Positions 22,865 to 34,543 of a DNA stretch of 64,000 nt are shown here, in pieces. Origin of the DNA: Lepidonotus clava (lineage: Eukaryota > Annelida > Polychaeta > Phyllodocida > Polynoidae); contig OW387134.1 in assembly GCA_936440205.1 (NCBI GenBank), forward strand, positions 65,375,427 through 65,439,426. Reading direction: 5' to 3'. The notes under the pieces are model-generated. The model made no database searches, was not told the origin of the DNA, and saw only the letters and a program-made list of their open reading frames with translations. A program made the position numbers and the translations under genes. Numbering within the stretch: position 1 is the stretch's first letter; every line of letters starts with the position of its first letter.

Positions 22865-23577
22865 TTAAGGATAGAGAGGTGTTATCAAAGGGCTATTCAG
22901 TAAAATTGCAACAGTTTCGTTAATAATGCTTATTGCTTAATGGTTTATATATCAAATAAAAGCGCAGATTTTTTTCTATCTAACTGTATTCATAGTTTTT
23001 TGAACAAGTGTAAGTTAGAAAAAATATATATTAAAAAGTGAATTTTTCACTTTTATTTTTTGAATGTCGATATCTTCATAAATAATTTCTCCTGAGCACT
23101 AAAACTTTACAGATACAACAAGAACCTTCCTATGGAGGGAACCTTGTCTCAGTTTTTTAATTAAGGTCCTACTTTTTATTTTATTTACAAAAACGGGCAA
23201 CTTTTCAATATTTTTTAAACATTTTTTTTCAATATTTTCTAAAAAATGAACTAGGACCTATATAAAAAATCTGAGACACAATTCCCCGCATAAGAATGTT
23301 TTTAATGTAAATCCAAAATTTCAAACCAGTACCTTAAAAAGTAAATGAGATATCCACCTTCAAAAAATAAAAGTTCAAATGAACATTTTTGGTTTCATGA
23401 TTCATTTACTTATTCAATTTTCAACAAATTGATATATATCATGCAGTACTATGTACAGCATATTTTTAGGTTTAGAATTTAAAAATATTTAGCAGATATT
23501 CATACAAAAAGTTAATCAAAGCAGCAGTAGATGCAACCACTGCCAATTACACGAGAATAACACCTCTCTATCCTTAA
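22865..23577. mobile_element. TTAA-flanked fold-back element, about 705 bp
   Basis: TTAAGGATAGAGAGGTGTTAT at the left is matched by ATAACACCTCTCTATCCTTAA at the right, with TTAA at both borders. Complementarity extends inward: ACTTTTATTTTTTGAA near 23048 pairs with TTCAAAAAATAAAAGT near 23353, and AGGTCCTA near 23165 with TAGGACCT near 23254. Most of the element could therefore fold into one hairpin. It is AT-rich with no coding frame. The TTAA target suggests a piggyBac- or Kolobok-type source. Confidence 0.8.
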
Positions 23578-23784
23578 ATCCATGCACCCGAGAGCAGAAC
23601 CACACACACTAATTTCGGACACTGAAAAGGGTTATGTCGTCTTGTCAAATTTAAGAAATTTCCAAGTCACCTTGTCGATATTAGGGGTCTAAACCCCATC
23701 CCTGTGGCGTTACAAGTGAGGGGTCTGACAGTTATAGTCCAACCTCTACCAGCCCCACCCAACATGCCTGCCCCACATACATAG

Positions 23785-24016
23785 GTCTGCTCTCACCTTA
23801 CCAAACCCTGGAGTAACTGATGATAAGGGTCCAAGGCATCCTCCCACGCCCTACTACTACTACCAGCCCGAGGCCACTCTGCAGCTCGAGGCTCTCTGTA
23901 AGGAGAGACTGACTGACTGTTTGAGGACGGTTCGTTGCAGAGTGGCGGTGCAGTATGGGGAATATGTGTGCAGCGACCTATGCGATGGGGGACGTGCTGT
24001 GATAACATTAGCTTAG
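23785..24016 (+). CDS. Candidate exon (strand uncertain)
   Basis: I do not recognise the product. After ACATACATAG (acceptor-like, ending 23784) the + strand is open for 76 codons to TAG at 24014. It enters in phase 2, the phase left by the exon at 14798-15051. Residues include HPPTPYYYYQPEATLQLEALC and KERLTDCLRTVRCRVAVQYG. Codons end mostly in G or C. A weak donor could lie near GCT|GTGATA. Against this, the - strand also has a good acceptor (CAGTCTCTCCTTACAG) and donor (AAG|GTGAGA) around a frame reading SRAWEDALDPYHQ. One of the two may be real. Linkage to the 14.8 kb exon is only phase-compatible and not shown. Confidence 0.3.
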
Positions 24017-26427
24017 GATTATATCATGCAGTCTTTGGATCAAACCCATCTGTTTTCATTCCTTTTTGGATTATGAAATATGGGAAAAATGGAAATGGAA
24101 ATAGATTATGATGGAACTGAACGCCTCCTCACGAACATACTACAAGTTTAGAGGTGATATCACAGACAAAACCAATTAGTCAATGTTGACCTCTTTTCTG
24201 CAAGTACAGTCAAAATATGCTTTACCAGGGAACGATCTTGAGTCCTTCCTCAGATTCTAACAATCCTTACATCTGAATAAATTTAACATTCATGTCTTTT
24301 CTATTGTCTTGTAATCTGTATATTTATCTGCACCCCCAAACCAGTTCAGACAGACAACAGGCATGTTTTCATAAGGCCCCACCCCTCAGATATAGACCAG
24401 AGGGGGCTGCCTCTGTCAGCAACCATGTTCTGGACATACTACTTACTGGTAGTTGACATAATCGCTGCAGTAAAAACAGGCATCTTTACAGCATGACCAC
24501 CACTTGCATCAACCATGTCCTCAGCAGAAAAAACACCTCAGGACCTCCCATGCTTTCCCCTCAGGCCACCACCTAATAAGTTAGAGCCTTTCTTCTCCCG
24601 TACACAATTCTTTAATTCCCTGAAACACGAGAAGGTTGTACACATAAATCCACCACAAAGAACAAACACCATGTCTAACATTGCCCCCTAACTGAATCAC
24701 AGCCTGGCAAATGTAGCCTGTGCCCCTGGACTTTATCAACGTTAAGCCTGTATTCCACGAGGCGATTCTGACTGCCAGTAGTTACAAATTTTGTTACTTT
24801 TCTCGCACTTTTCTCAAGTTAGATGGAAAAAGACCAGGCATCCTACATATCATTTGAAAGAGAATCAAAAGCCCGTTCTAATGATATGTAACATATCTAT
24901 GATTAAACCATATCCCCGCTGCCGATTTGTGAAATTGAGAGTAAAATCGGCTAGTTGAATCCAGCCTTTAGTTTCTGCGTACTTGATGCCGCCATCATCG
25001 GTCACAGACTGAGGCTGGTGGGCGTCGACTGACCTCAGACTCCCATCACAACAAGTCTAAAAGCCATGGAAAAAACTACAAAACGTTTTATGTACCCAGA
25101 TGAACGTTTTATGCACCCATCTTTTGAGTAGTGGCGACCTCCTGTTCGCCCTGCTCGACTTGAGACGACTACTGTGAGACGGTTAAGGAGTGAATGATAG
25201 ACAGAGTGGGGCTGCTACTGCTGTTATAAAGGGCTAAACAACTTCTTTGCAGTGTTGCTTTGGGGGTCAGAATTCGGCCCAATACCTCTGCGGTGCGTCA
25301 TGGGCGTCTATCCCAGTATACATGAACATCAAATTTTACCATGAAATTACATAGCAATTTCTTTCTAGTTTAATCACCAAAGATAGACGTGTGAAACAAA
25401 ATGGACCAAGGTGGTTTGGTTGACAAATTGCTCCCAAATTTTGTGAAATGCAGCTTTGAATATTGGCTTTTTTCCCATAGGAACCAATGTTAAAGCATGT
25501 CAGCCCAATCTATAATGTCCAACCCTATTTTCCCCAAAATGCAGTAATTTGATTGGCTGGCAACCCTACAAATCTGTCAATTGGTAAAAATTTAAGAAAT
25601 CATAATGTTTTATCAGTACTTGGTGAAATAGGAAAACATAATTCTTAGTTATTCCAGTCATCCCAGCTCAGGGAGACAAGGACTGCTTATAGTGTAATTT
25701 TGTCCAACCCTTGTCCAAACCTGGGACATACCCAATGTGGGATGGGCTTATTTGGCAGTGGTTTTGCCAACAGGCATACAGAAGACACCCCGTCCCCTCA
25801 CAGCCACTGGGCCAGAATGATGGGGGTACTACGTACTTATTGTTGTGAGATGTCGAGGCTCTAGGCATAATTCGGTCATAAATGCAGAACGATGCCAATG
25901 GATGCGTCGATTTGGTACGTGGAATGTGTCCCAAATGCGCTCTAGGCGTCGGATCCGCAGTTGCTGAAATACCTATATGAATGGGCAGGGCAATACATAG
26001 GAGAGGTATTCCTGTATGTTTTTTTTAAAATTTTTGTTGTAACAATCTTTGGGATTACGCTCGGTTTTCAGAATATTACATTGAGTGGTAGAAATGATAA
26101 TGATGAGATGTAGATTTTATATCAGGGTAGACAATTTTTCGCTTCAGTATTTGTCAGAACCATATTAGTCTTAGTATGTGAACGATGAATGAATGACTTG
26201 AAGTCTTTATGCAAATAAAATCAATCAAATTCTTAGCAATATTATTGCTTAACATTGATGAGCCCCCAACTGTTAAAACCAAATGCAAATCGACATTCCC
26301 TACACTAGGACAGGAGCACCGGAAGTACATTCCAGCATTATGGTTGTATGTATCCCTGGTTATGTAGGACACACAGAGTTGTTACTGCACCCCTCCACTG
26401 CCCCCTCTTCAGTGCCCTTCAGTCACA
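24017..26427. other. No gene seen apart from one transposon copy
   Basis: AT-rich sequence with a family C element at 24742-24970. Short frames at 25668-25934 and 26154-26372 (-) lack splice support. Confidence 0.35.
24742..24970. mobile_element. Family C hairpin transposon, copy 2
   Basis: It starts TTAAGCCTGTATTCCACGAG and ends GGCTAGTTGAATCCAGCCTTTAG. The internal hairpin is ACATATCATTTGAAAGAG against CTAATGATATGTAACAT. The right TTAA has decayed. Confidence 0.7.
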
Positions 26428-26807
26428 GGGAGGGGGCACTTGGGTCTAGATCGAAAGGGTACCGACTGCCAAACGGACCTACAAAGCGGAGGCAGTGATC
26501 ATCAAAATTGAGGGGTGGTCAGCTACTTTTATGCAAATAAGGGGGGCAGTGAAATGCACCTATACAACAATTTAAGGGCAATAACTTATCGATTACATAA
26601 CTTCACACACAAAATTTGTTTGGTGATCTTTGTCAATTTTAATGTATCGAGGGACTCTGGTTTTGGGGGACGGTGATCTGCATACCACAAAAAATAAGGG
26701 ACAGTCAACTAGAATTCAGTAGTGGTCAGCCTCAAAAGATAATTAGGTAGCTCAAAGGTGGCTGTTTGGCAGTGGGTAGTAACCTTCAAAGAGTCAGTGC
26801 CTCCCCC
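26428..26807 (+). mobile_element. G-run inverted-end transposon, family A, copy at 26.4 kb
   Basis: Left end GGGAGGGGGCACTTGGG, then GGGTACCGACTGCCAAAC. Right end GTTTGGCAGTGGGTAGTAAC, then AGTCAGTGCCTCCCCC, an inverted repeat of about 40 bp. Internal marks are GAGGCAGTGATCATCAAAAT, GAGGGGTGGTCAG and AGTGGTCAGCCTCAAAA. CAGTGCCCTTCAG is repeated exactly on both sides (26410-26422 and 26815-26827), the clearest 13-bp direct flank of any copy. Confidence 0.8.
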
Positions 26808-26827
26808 ATCCCTCCAGTGCCCTTCAG

Positions 26828-26993
26828 GCCTTGTATGTGGGTAACCCTGGGGCCGGCCCTGGAGGAGGGTGCTGGAGGTCACCCCCTGACCCCGGTGACC
26901 CCTGATGACCTCTATCCCGGCCCTCTCCGGTCAGACACGCTTCCGGATTCCAGGGATCGACGAGGTGACCTTTATACTGACCTTCACCATTGA
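26828..26993 (+). CDS. Candidate exon next to family A element
   Basis: I do not recognise the product. A CT-rich tract ending CCCTTCAG (26827) looks like a splice acceptor. The following frame is open for 54 codons in phase 2 (CMWVTLGPALEEGAGGHPL, then PVTPDDLYPGPLRSD) with G/C-ending codons. A donor-like CGAG|GTGACC starts at 26965; otherwise the frame ends at TGA 26991-26993. The same DNA is unusually rich in TGACC/GGTCA half-sites (26877-26983), so it might be regulatory rather than coding. Confidence 0.22.
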
Positions 26994-27924
26994 TATTTAC
27001 CACCGGCCCTGTGTCACAGCTAGACGCTGAGAGAACTAGCGTTTGTTCATGACTAGGCTATCTTTGTAGACATCAACACTGAGTTGAATTACCCTTTTCT
27101 CTGAGATGAAACATATTCTCTGGAAAGCAATATTAAAAATGTTATTTCTACATCATTGAAAACTGTTTATTCTTATAGAACAACGTTTTACAGTTTATAT
27201 TAGGCATCTAATTTAAACTGTTTGTTACAAATCTTTTTTATATCTTAATGGGAAGATGTTTAATCCACCCACTCATCTATTTCAGAGCCTAACCCATATA
27301 TCACATGACAAAGCAGCTTGTTTTAACTTTGCTGCCTACCCCCGAGCACGTTGTTGTATCATGTCAAACACAATGGTTATACTCCTGTGTAGACATAGTG
27401 GGCGTGTGTAGGGGGAGTGCTCCCTACACATGGACCCAATGAGTGAGCAACTCATGAGCAGCTCATGACTTACATCTGCTGACCCTATTCCCACCACTCG
27501 TGGGTTCGCCCCCTCCTGTTCTCCAAGTCTCCAAGCCTACTTTTTTCCCGCAGATAACGCAAGGAGGAATCTGTTACCATGGTTACACCCGTACCTCCCC
27601 CATACAGGTCTGATACACATATATCTTCGCCAGGAGCGTGGAATCCGACGTTTTTCTATTAGCCGCTACAGAAAACACTTATAGATGTGGGCAGAAAACC
27701 AATTTCGCACATGAGCACTTTATGGGCCATTCTGCCCGGGAACAGCAGGGCAATTAGACATGGGCCGTATCGTGTATCAAACAATAGCTCCGTAATTTGC
27801 TCGCTCTGTTTCAATGGCGGTGGTATAACCATGTTGATGTAGGGGAGTGGGGGGCACTGGGCTACTGATTCCGTACTGTAACTGTGTGTGTGACTACTTA
27901 AGCCTGGCCACGTCTGAATTTTAG

Positions 27925-27998
<74 letters not shown>

Positions 27999-28056
27999 GC
28001 ATATACGTCATATATACATCTTTATATGTAAGTTTTATAGTTAAGTCATATATACA

Positions 28057-28094
<38 letters not shown>

Positions 28095-28437
28095 CCTGGA
28101 AGCCCATAATAAATATGTGAATCCCCCTTGATCCTTCCGACCCTGTGACCCTGTTATTTCTGGCCTGTGGTCAATGTCCCTTCGTCCTTCAGAAACTGAA
28201 GTGCTACAAGGATTTACCTAAGTGGCTCAGATCCTTTATATTTCTTTTAGACTAAGAATAAACTGCCAGACCCTTTCTCAAGTAGCCTCACCTCTGCTTC
28301 TAAGTTGTGGGAACGGTAAAATGAGAGAGTAAAGGCTTTTCTATTCATCTCTTGTCATCTGAATATAATTTGGACATGAACCTACCAGCGAACATGGACA
28401 GCCACTTTTGTTACTACTTGTTGAACCCATGAAACAA
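26994..28437. other. No gene seen; microsatellite
   Basis: AT-rich sequence with the dinucleotide tract at 27926-28090. A 107-codon - frame at 27659-27982 runs into the CA tract and is not supported. Confidence 0.35.
27926..28090. repeat. (CA)n and (TA)n microsatellites
   Basis: A CA run of about 27 units (27926-27980) passes into TA. A second TA run lies at about 28062-28087. Confidence 0.95.
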
Positions 28438-28591
28438 TTAGGGGGGGAACTACTTTCTGGGCCCCTGGGTACCAGCAGTAGGTTATCAGTGTAGCACGCC
28501 GGGAACTTTCTTGGCCACTGGTGCCCAGCATGTATGCCTATAACCTATGGCTGGTACCCAGTGGCCCAGAAAAGTCGTTCTCTTCCTAATT
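28438..28591. mobile_element. Hairpin element of about 150 bp
   Basis: GAACTACTTTCTGGGCCCCTGG and GGTACCAGCAGTAGGTTATC in the left arm are matched by ATAACCTATGGCTGGTACC and GTGGCCCAGAAAAGTCGTTC in the right arm. The outermost bases TTAG...CTAA also mirror each other. Family unknown. Confidence 0.6.
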
Positions 28592-30029
28592 GCGATCAAC
28601 GCTAGATCGCCCACCTACTCAACTTATGTCCTTTCCTGTGGCTTTCCCCTCGGCCTTTACCGCCTGTTAAGTGCTATCTAGTTAACGAGAGAGGTTCATG
28701 TGTCAGTCCGTCAGACGGCGGTGGATCCTTTAATCCCCTACCCTTACCCGTTTAGACGGCAGGCCCAGTGGGATCATCCTGTAGGGGATTAGGATTAGGA
28801 ATCAAGGACCTGGGCAACAAATTGCGGCTGTCATTAATCAGGTGGACAAGTAGCCGGTCCCATTCATCTATTACCCCGCTACCATGGCAACGCCTGCACG
28901 CGTGGGCCGAGGCTACTACTACTGATAGATCCTATGACCCCCTCCTCCCCTTTTTCCTGCTCGCCACTGAGGCGTTGGTTCTCTGACAGAGACTAGATCT
29001 GACTTAAGACTAGGTCTAGGTACCTCTGATATAAGGCTATGAGTAACGTGCTTTTGTGAATCACCAAAATTGTGGCATAAGGGAATGGGCAATGTATATA
29101 TACCTTCACTTTCTTCTCATTAAGTACATTTAAATTACTGTAAACAATCAAGGAAGGGGTAAGAAGGTCATACATGGATATTGGTTAATGATTATAGGTC
29201 TGCTACTGATTTCCATGTTGGCAATGCAATACTATTAAATCTGTCTATTATTCACTACCTTTCCTGCAGGAATACACAGTAAGTAGGCCTAACCCTACCC
29301 TGGGTACTCGTTGGTGATATCATGGTAATATGGAGAGTATAAGAACACGTGGGGAAACAGTAGGTAACCCCTCCCACTTCCCCCCCCCCTTCTCCAGGGC
29401 GTAGACTAGATCACAGACCTGGCAGGTATCGCGCGTCCTCCAGGGTTAGCCGCCTCCAGACTGCACGTCTAATACGACAGCCGCCTCCTGGGTGACCTAC
29501 TTACGACGGGCACCTGCTGGAGCATCAGGGAAGCCATAGTAAAGGACACCAGGGCTTCTAATCAATACTCCCTCCATGCTCATTGCTGGCTGATACAAGC
29601 AGCCCATATGTTGCCGTGTGGGGTCCAAAGGCTAAGTGGTTTCCTATGATCCACTATTATTACAGCCACTAAAAGGAGTAATTTTCGGGGTTGCCCTACT
29701 GACTCATTGGTGGTGTGTACCGTCAGCATAGTCATTAACGAAGGGAACCCTGGCCCCACTTTTACGTAAGGGGACCCATTAAAGGTCCAACCTGTGGTGT
29801 ACACGAGATAAAGCCAGTCTGAACCGTATCAGCGACAAGCGGCTAGTTCCGCCCTGGGACAACGCGTTCCTGATGGGGTTAGACTGCAGTTCCACCCCAG
29901 TCTGTTAGTCGTTCAAACTATTATGCGAGAGCTAGGTAGGTCAGGGATAGACTACAACGGGGTGGGCTCAGCCGAGCTGCTCGCTGCTTTTTGTCCTGCT
30001 ATTGCTGTCTGGAAGGGATAGGCTTCTAC
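28592..30029. other. Moderately GC-rich stretch without a firm gene
   Basis: Two small acceptor-led open segments were noted. One follows GACGGCAG near 28760 and can end at ATCAG|GTGGAC. The other follows CCCCTTCTCCAG at 29397. Neither has enough independent support for a call. Confidence 0.3.
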
Positions 30030-30475
30030 CCATGGATGCTTTCTAGAGCAGGCTATTTTATAGGCTGTCTAGGGGAAGCCGTTTAGAACAAGCCAATGAT
30101 GCTGTCTTGAGCAAGCAATGCCTAGTAGCAGCCTGTCTAGAGCGGTCATTGAATGTTGTCTAGGCCAGGCCATGGATGCTGTCTAGAACAGGCGTGGTAG
30201 AACATGCTGTCTTGAAATATACAGTAAAAGGACTTATGAATTGAATTACTGATCATATCATTTGTACAGAAAGAACCGGCTCTAACTACGCCCTAGAGAG
30301 AACCCTGTCAGGTCACAGATGCTGTCTATACTCGGCTGTCTAGAGCGGGTTATCTAGGATAGGCTTCAGATGCTGTCTAGAACAGGCTATCTAGATCAGA
30401 CAATAGATGTTTTCAAGAACAAGCCATGAATGGATGCTGTGAAAAACAAGTCACAGATGCTGTCTAGGTATGATA
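30030..30475 (+). repeat. Minisatellite of GATGCTGTCTAGAACAGGC units
   Basis: Around 15 diverged copies of GATGCTGTCTAGA.CAGGC and the related GGCTATCTAGA.CAG, with spacing of roughly 20-40 bases. It is interrupted by unrelated AT-rich sequence at about 30205-30300. TCTAGA-like centres recur throughout. Confidence 0.75.
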
Positions 30476-30884
30476 TGTGTCTATGTCCATTATATATCAG
30501 TAAGCATTATTAAAGTCTAATATCTAGTTTTTTTTCTAAAGGCAGTCTGTATCAAAAAGCCTATAAAAGTTTGGTCTGCACGAGGACATTCTGGATAACA
30601 TTTTGAATAATAATTTTACAATACTCCTAAGAAGGATTGGAAAGCCAATAATTGACAACACCAACTGGTACAGACATGCTTATTTTGAGGCCGAGTACGG
30701 GCGTACCCGGGAGCTGAGTCAGTGTTAAACAGCTGCTCCCGCCAGCCGCCAGCTGACTCAAATAGACCCTGCCCGGACCCTGTCCGCCTTACGTAATAAG
30801 TCGTCACTGAGTAGATGGCATTCGGCGGCACGAGCAGCTCGCAGGCCTCAGGGGTGGGGCGTGAGCTGCTCATATGTACGCGGA

Positions 30885-31045
30885 TGTGGGGGTTACTCGA
30901 TTTGGGTTTGGGTACCCACTGCACCACTGCAAAACAGCCTCTGGGAGCTGTGGTTGTCATGACAGGAAAGGCAGGAAAAGGGGGTGCTGTCACTGACCAG
31001 ACAACTCTGAAAAGGGAGGCAGTAATCATTATGGCCATTGGTGTC
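30885..31045 (+). mobile_element. G-run transposon, family B, left part only
   Basis: GGGGGTTACTCGATTTGGG, TACCCACTGC...CACTGCAAAACAGCC, GGGAGCTGTGGTTGTCATGA, then GGCAGGAAAAGGGGG match the left third of the copies at 20.2 and 50.4 kb. The right end is absent, so the copy is truncated. Confidence 0.6.
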
Positions 31046-33558
31046 AATTTTTTTTTTATGAGCAACTTCACATAGGAATACATGTTCTTCCAGTCGCAGT
31101 CACATAATAAAGCATTAATATTAAAGGAAATAAAATATATACACAGAATGATACAAGTTAAATGTTATGAACACTTTACCATGCAGAGAGTAGAATATTC
31201 TATTGCAATATGTTATATTGTCATTGGCGTCGACATCTCCAACGTAGGAAGTAACCCTATGAATTACTACTTGGAGCAATCGTAAATAGGGCGAATATCT
31301 ATGTAACTAAGTTCAATTGTCGTTGATATGTCAATAAACAAAAACTACTGCTGGATTAACATACAGATGGGAGTATTAAAGTATATGATCCATTTACATG
31401 AATAAATCGATTTACATGCAGTAACATGTATCTCGATCAATATATTCTCACATACATTTGACTCCCATGCGTTCCACAAATAAACCATCATATACCCTTG
31501 GCAATGGCACTTGCAGTGACCGCTACCACCCTTCTCCTGGGAGCACTTAGGCCTGGACTTAGGCTCGTTTCCTGCCCAGTAGGCCTGGTATTCGGACTCA
31601 AACAAACAGTAGTCACTGGCTGTCTAGGCTCCAATAACCGTGGGCCTCCTCACTGCGGATGACATCATTCGTCAAGATGGTCGGGAGGCGAATTACATGC
31701 TCAGGTTAGCGGCAAGAATGTGCACAACGAGACTGAATACACCAGGGGAAAGATGATCTTGGTTCCAAGACTTATTCTACAGTTCTTTCAAGTATGCCTG
31801 ACAAATAAATCCTGCCTTTGTCCAGAGACATATAGCGTTTCCTACCCTGTTACAGTATATTATGTGCCATGGAGTTAGAAATATGAGATGATACATTTAA
31901 TTTTAGACCTCAGTTGAATGTTAGTGGATATGTATCATTTGCTAATCTATATGAATCTCCATAATTCTGTCATATCCTGAGAATATTTATATGTAGAAGG
32001 AAATGAATATTGTATGTTGTTCTTATATTGTACTTTAGTATGAATATATCATGGTAATACAATAGTATTATTGGCATCTAATTCATCGTATTAGGATGAC
32101 TTTACATAAACATAATTATGATATTATGATATAACAATTCGGATGGGCCGTCACTTGCTGTAATGGTTAGCAAAGAAAAGTATGACAGGTACTCCTAGAA
32201 GATACAGACCTCCTGGGTAGGTATCGTCAGTATATCAAAATATGATGAGTGTATGAATAAGAAAGACAAAAGCAATGAATCACTCAAACAATTAGGTCAA
32301 GGTGTTTTCCATACTGAAGGCAATGTGTTTGGAAAGGAATTGTCCTATTTCCCCAGAGTAGTCCCAGAGAAACTCTCGGCTCACCCATTGAGTAATGTTG
32401 CAGCTCCAAACACCGTCTCAGAGAAGCTCGAAGCAGCTCAGATTGGTGGCAACCATGTATGATCATGTAGTGCACCCCCATCCAGGCAGTGCAGAGACAC
32501 ATTGCACTGTGCCCCACCACCAGCTGATGTTGGGTATACACAATGCTATTAAGGGGGTATTCCAATACACGACATGGGCTGCGATATGAGCCTGATATGG
32601 TGATATTATAGACAAATGTGCATACAAGAGTGATGTATTGGTTAACAAAAATGGCAATTCGGAGCATGTGACGTGTGTGCAACATAGAATTTTATCTGTA
32701 ATATGTGCAATCTCCTTATACTCCCTTGAACTGCGGACGATGCTGTCGGCCGATATTGTCCAGCGCTGCCTCCGCCCGCCCCTGTTTGGCTGTATGATGC
32801 GTTTTAATGTACTTAGGCAGGTGATAAAAACCTGCCCGTATCAGTCTGCCGCACCCACAGCCTGCCCCGGCCAAAGGCTTGTATACTCAGCATATTGAAA
32901 GGTGACCCCGGTGTTTGATTTGTAAGGGGAGACAGTGATGACTGTTAGACATCCACATAGCCAACCACCATCTAAATGGGATTAGATTTTCTTATTCATT
33001 ATGGCAGATAGAAATGTTTTTTAACACTGAACCGAACTACAGCATGTTAGACAACATTTGTTTTGTGGTTGAAGCCAGATGCAACGTCTTTATTTATATC
33101 ATTTGTTTGGTAGCATTTCTAATGTCGTTTGTGAATTTATTTGAGTTTTCTATGGCCTGTTAAAAGAGATTATAAATAACATATGAGCAGTTGATGTGTT
33201 CGGAATGTTCTATCATATTTTTGTGTAAATTATTAATAACACAGAAAAAGTGACATATGTTTTTGGGGTTTGTGGTATGTGACATGTGCTTCTCACTTTA
33301 TCTTTTACTTTGTCACATGTCATACTTCTAAAAGCCTACTATTAATCACATTTAGTAGCATCTATCATGTAATATCATACATGCTCTCTACAGTATGAAA
33401 TCCATTAGTTATAAAGACCCACTGAATGGCATTTAACACTAGACCCTGGCTGGCTCTGGATTGCGATGGATCCTTAACGCTCATGAACTATTTAAGCCGT
33501 GCTATTAAACGTAATTAAATCTAACTTTGCGGCCTATGGTACTGTCACTGTGGGAGGG
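31046..33558. other. No firm gene
   Basis: Largely AT-rich. A partial transposon is at 32549. A GC-ending frame at about 32685-32820 (reading MLSADIVQRCLRPPLFGC, possible donor CAG|GTGATA) lacks a good acceptor and is not called. Confidence 0.3.
32549..32612 (+). mobile_element. Partial copy of the 16.1-kb TTAA element
   Basis: TTAAGGGGGTATTCCAATACAC, then GACATG..CTGCGATATGA, matches the left end of the element at 16121. The right end was not found. Confidence 0.6.
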
Positions 33559-33779
33559 CTAAGGCTTTATTACACTAGCTCATTTTACGGATCAATTTCG
33601 AAAATAGGCACGGGGAATAGGCATTAATCATAGGCATGTTACATATCATTAGAAAGGGTTTTTCATTCTCTTTTAAATGATATGTAGGATGCATGGTCTT
33701 TCGTCATATTATTCGAGAAAAGTTAGAAATTGCCAAATTATCGGCGTTAAAAATCACCTAGTTTGATACAGGCTTTAGC
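33559..33779. mobile_element. Family C hairpin transposon, copy 3
   Basis: Ends CTAAGGCTTTATTACACTAG and CTAGTTTGATACAGGCTTTAG. The hairpin core is GTTACATATCATTAGAAAGG against CTTTTAAATGATATGTAGGA. Confidence 0.7.
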
Positions 33780-34096
33780 TGCACGCAATGCCAAAGTCCT
33801 CTAAGGCCATTGTTAATCCGACCCTTTTTACATCCACCACCACCACCAATGGCGACCAACAGCCGAGCAGACATCCATTATCAGGTCTGTTTTTGGGCCC
33901 AGCTCCCATCCACACCCACCAATCACATACCATTCGCAGAAAAATGGCCGCCAACTGTCCTTGAATGACCACAAAGGTCAAATACGTTTTTAATTGATTT
34001 CTTTTTTTGACCCCCTGTGTTGATGAATGATAGCGTTCTAGGCTGTGAATCACCTGAGAGCTGTGAGTTGGCCGTCAGGCCGGGGCCTGCTCTGGT

Positions 34097-34533
34097 GGGG
34101 AGGGGGGAGGGGGTCACTAACACTTACTACCCACTGCCAAATTACCACCCCAACCTTTTGCGACTTGCGACCAACCGACAGCTACTGAACTTTAGTTGAC
34201 CACCCCTCATTTTGTGGGGTATGCAGATCACCGCCCCCAAAATTCAAAGGGTCTTGATACCATGAAATAGACCAAAATCGCCCAAATTACAAAGGAAAAC
34301 GTATGATAAAATTGGCATAAATTTTGTGTGTGAAATGATGTAATCTATCAGGCTAAACTTTGAGTTATTACCAACCATTGCTTTATAGAGGTAGATCACC
34401 GCCCCACCCCCTCATTTTTGGCATAAAAGTGGCTGAGCGCCCCTCAATTTGATGTGCACTGACCCCCCTTCATGGGTCCGTTTGGCGGTTGGTACCTTTC
34501 CAAACCAAAGTGCCCCCCCCCCTCCCCTGGGTC
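34097..34533 (-). mobile_element. G-run inverted-end transposon, family A, copy at 34.1 kb
   Basis: It has the family A layout in reverse. The left end is GGGGTCACTAACACTTACTA, then CCACTGCCAAATTACC. The right end is TTTGGCGGTTGGTACC, then CCAAACCAAAGTGCCCCCC. CCTGCTCTGGT (34086-34096) and CCTGCTCTAGT (34534-34544) flank it as a probable 11-bp target duplication with one difference. Confidence 0.75.
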
Positions 34534-34543
34534 CCTGCTCTAG

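Noticed and set aside
29397-29492. Acceptor-led + segment RRLDHRPGRYRASSRVSRLQ
   Set aside because: The acceptor is good, but the segment is short, codon use is flat, and the donor (CTGG|GTGACC) is weak.
30543-30720. Open segment reading IDNTNWYRHAYFEAEYGRTR on +
   Set aside because: It is protein-like to the eye, but about 55 codons in AT-rich DNA without clear splice sites is not above chance.
32638-32898. 86-codon + frame with GC-ending codons and a CAG|GTGATA donor
   Set aside because: It begins at a non-ATG start in a partial transposon context and lacks a credible acceptor.
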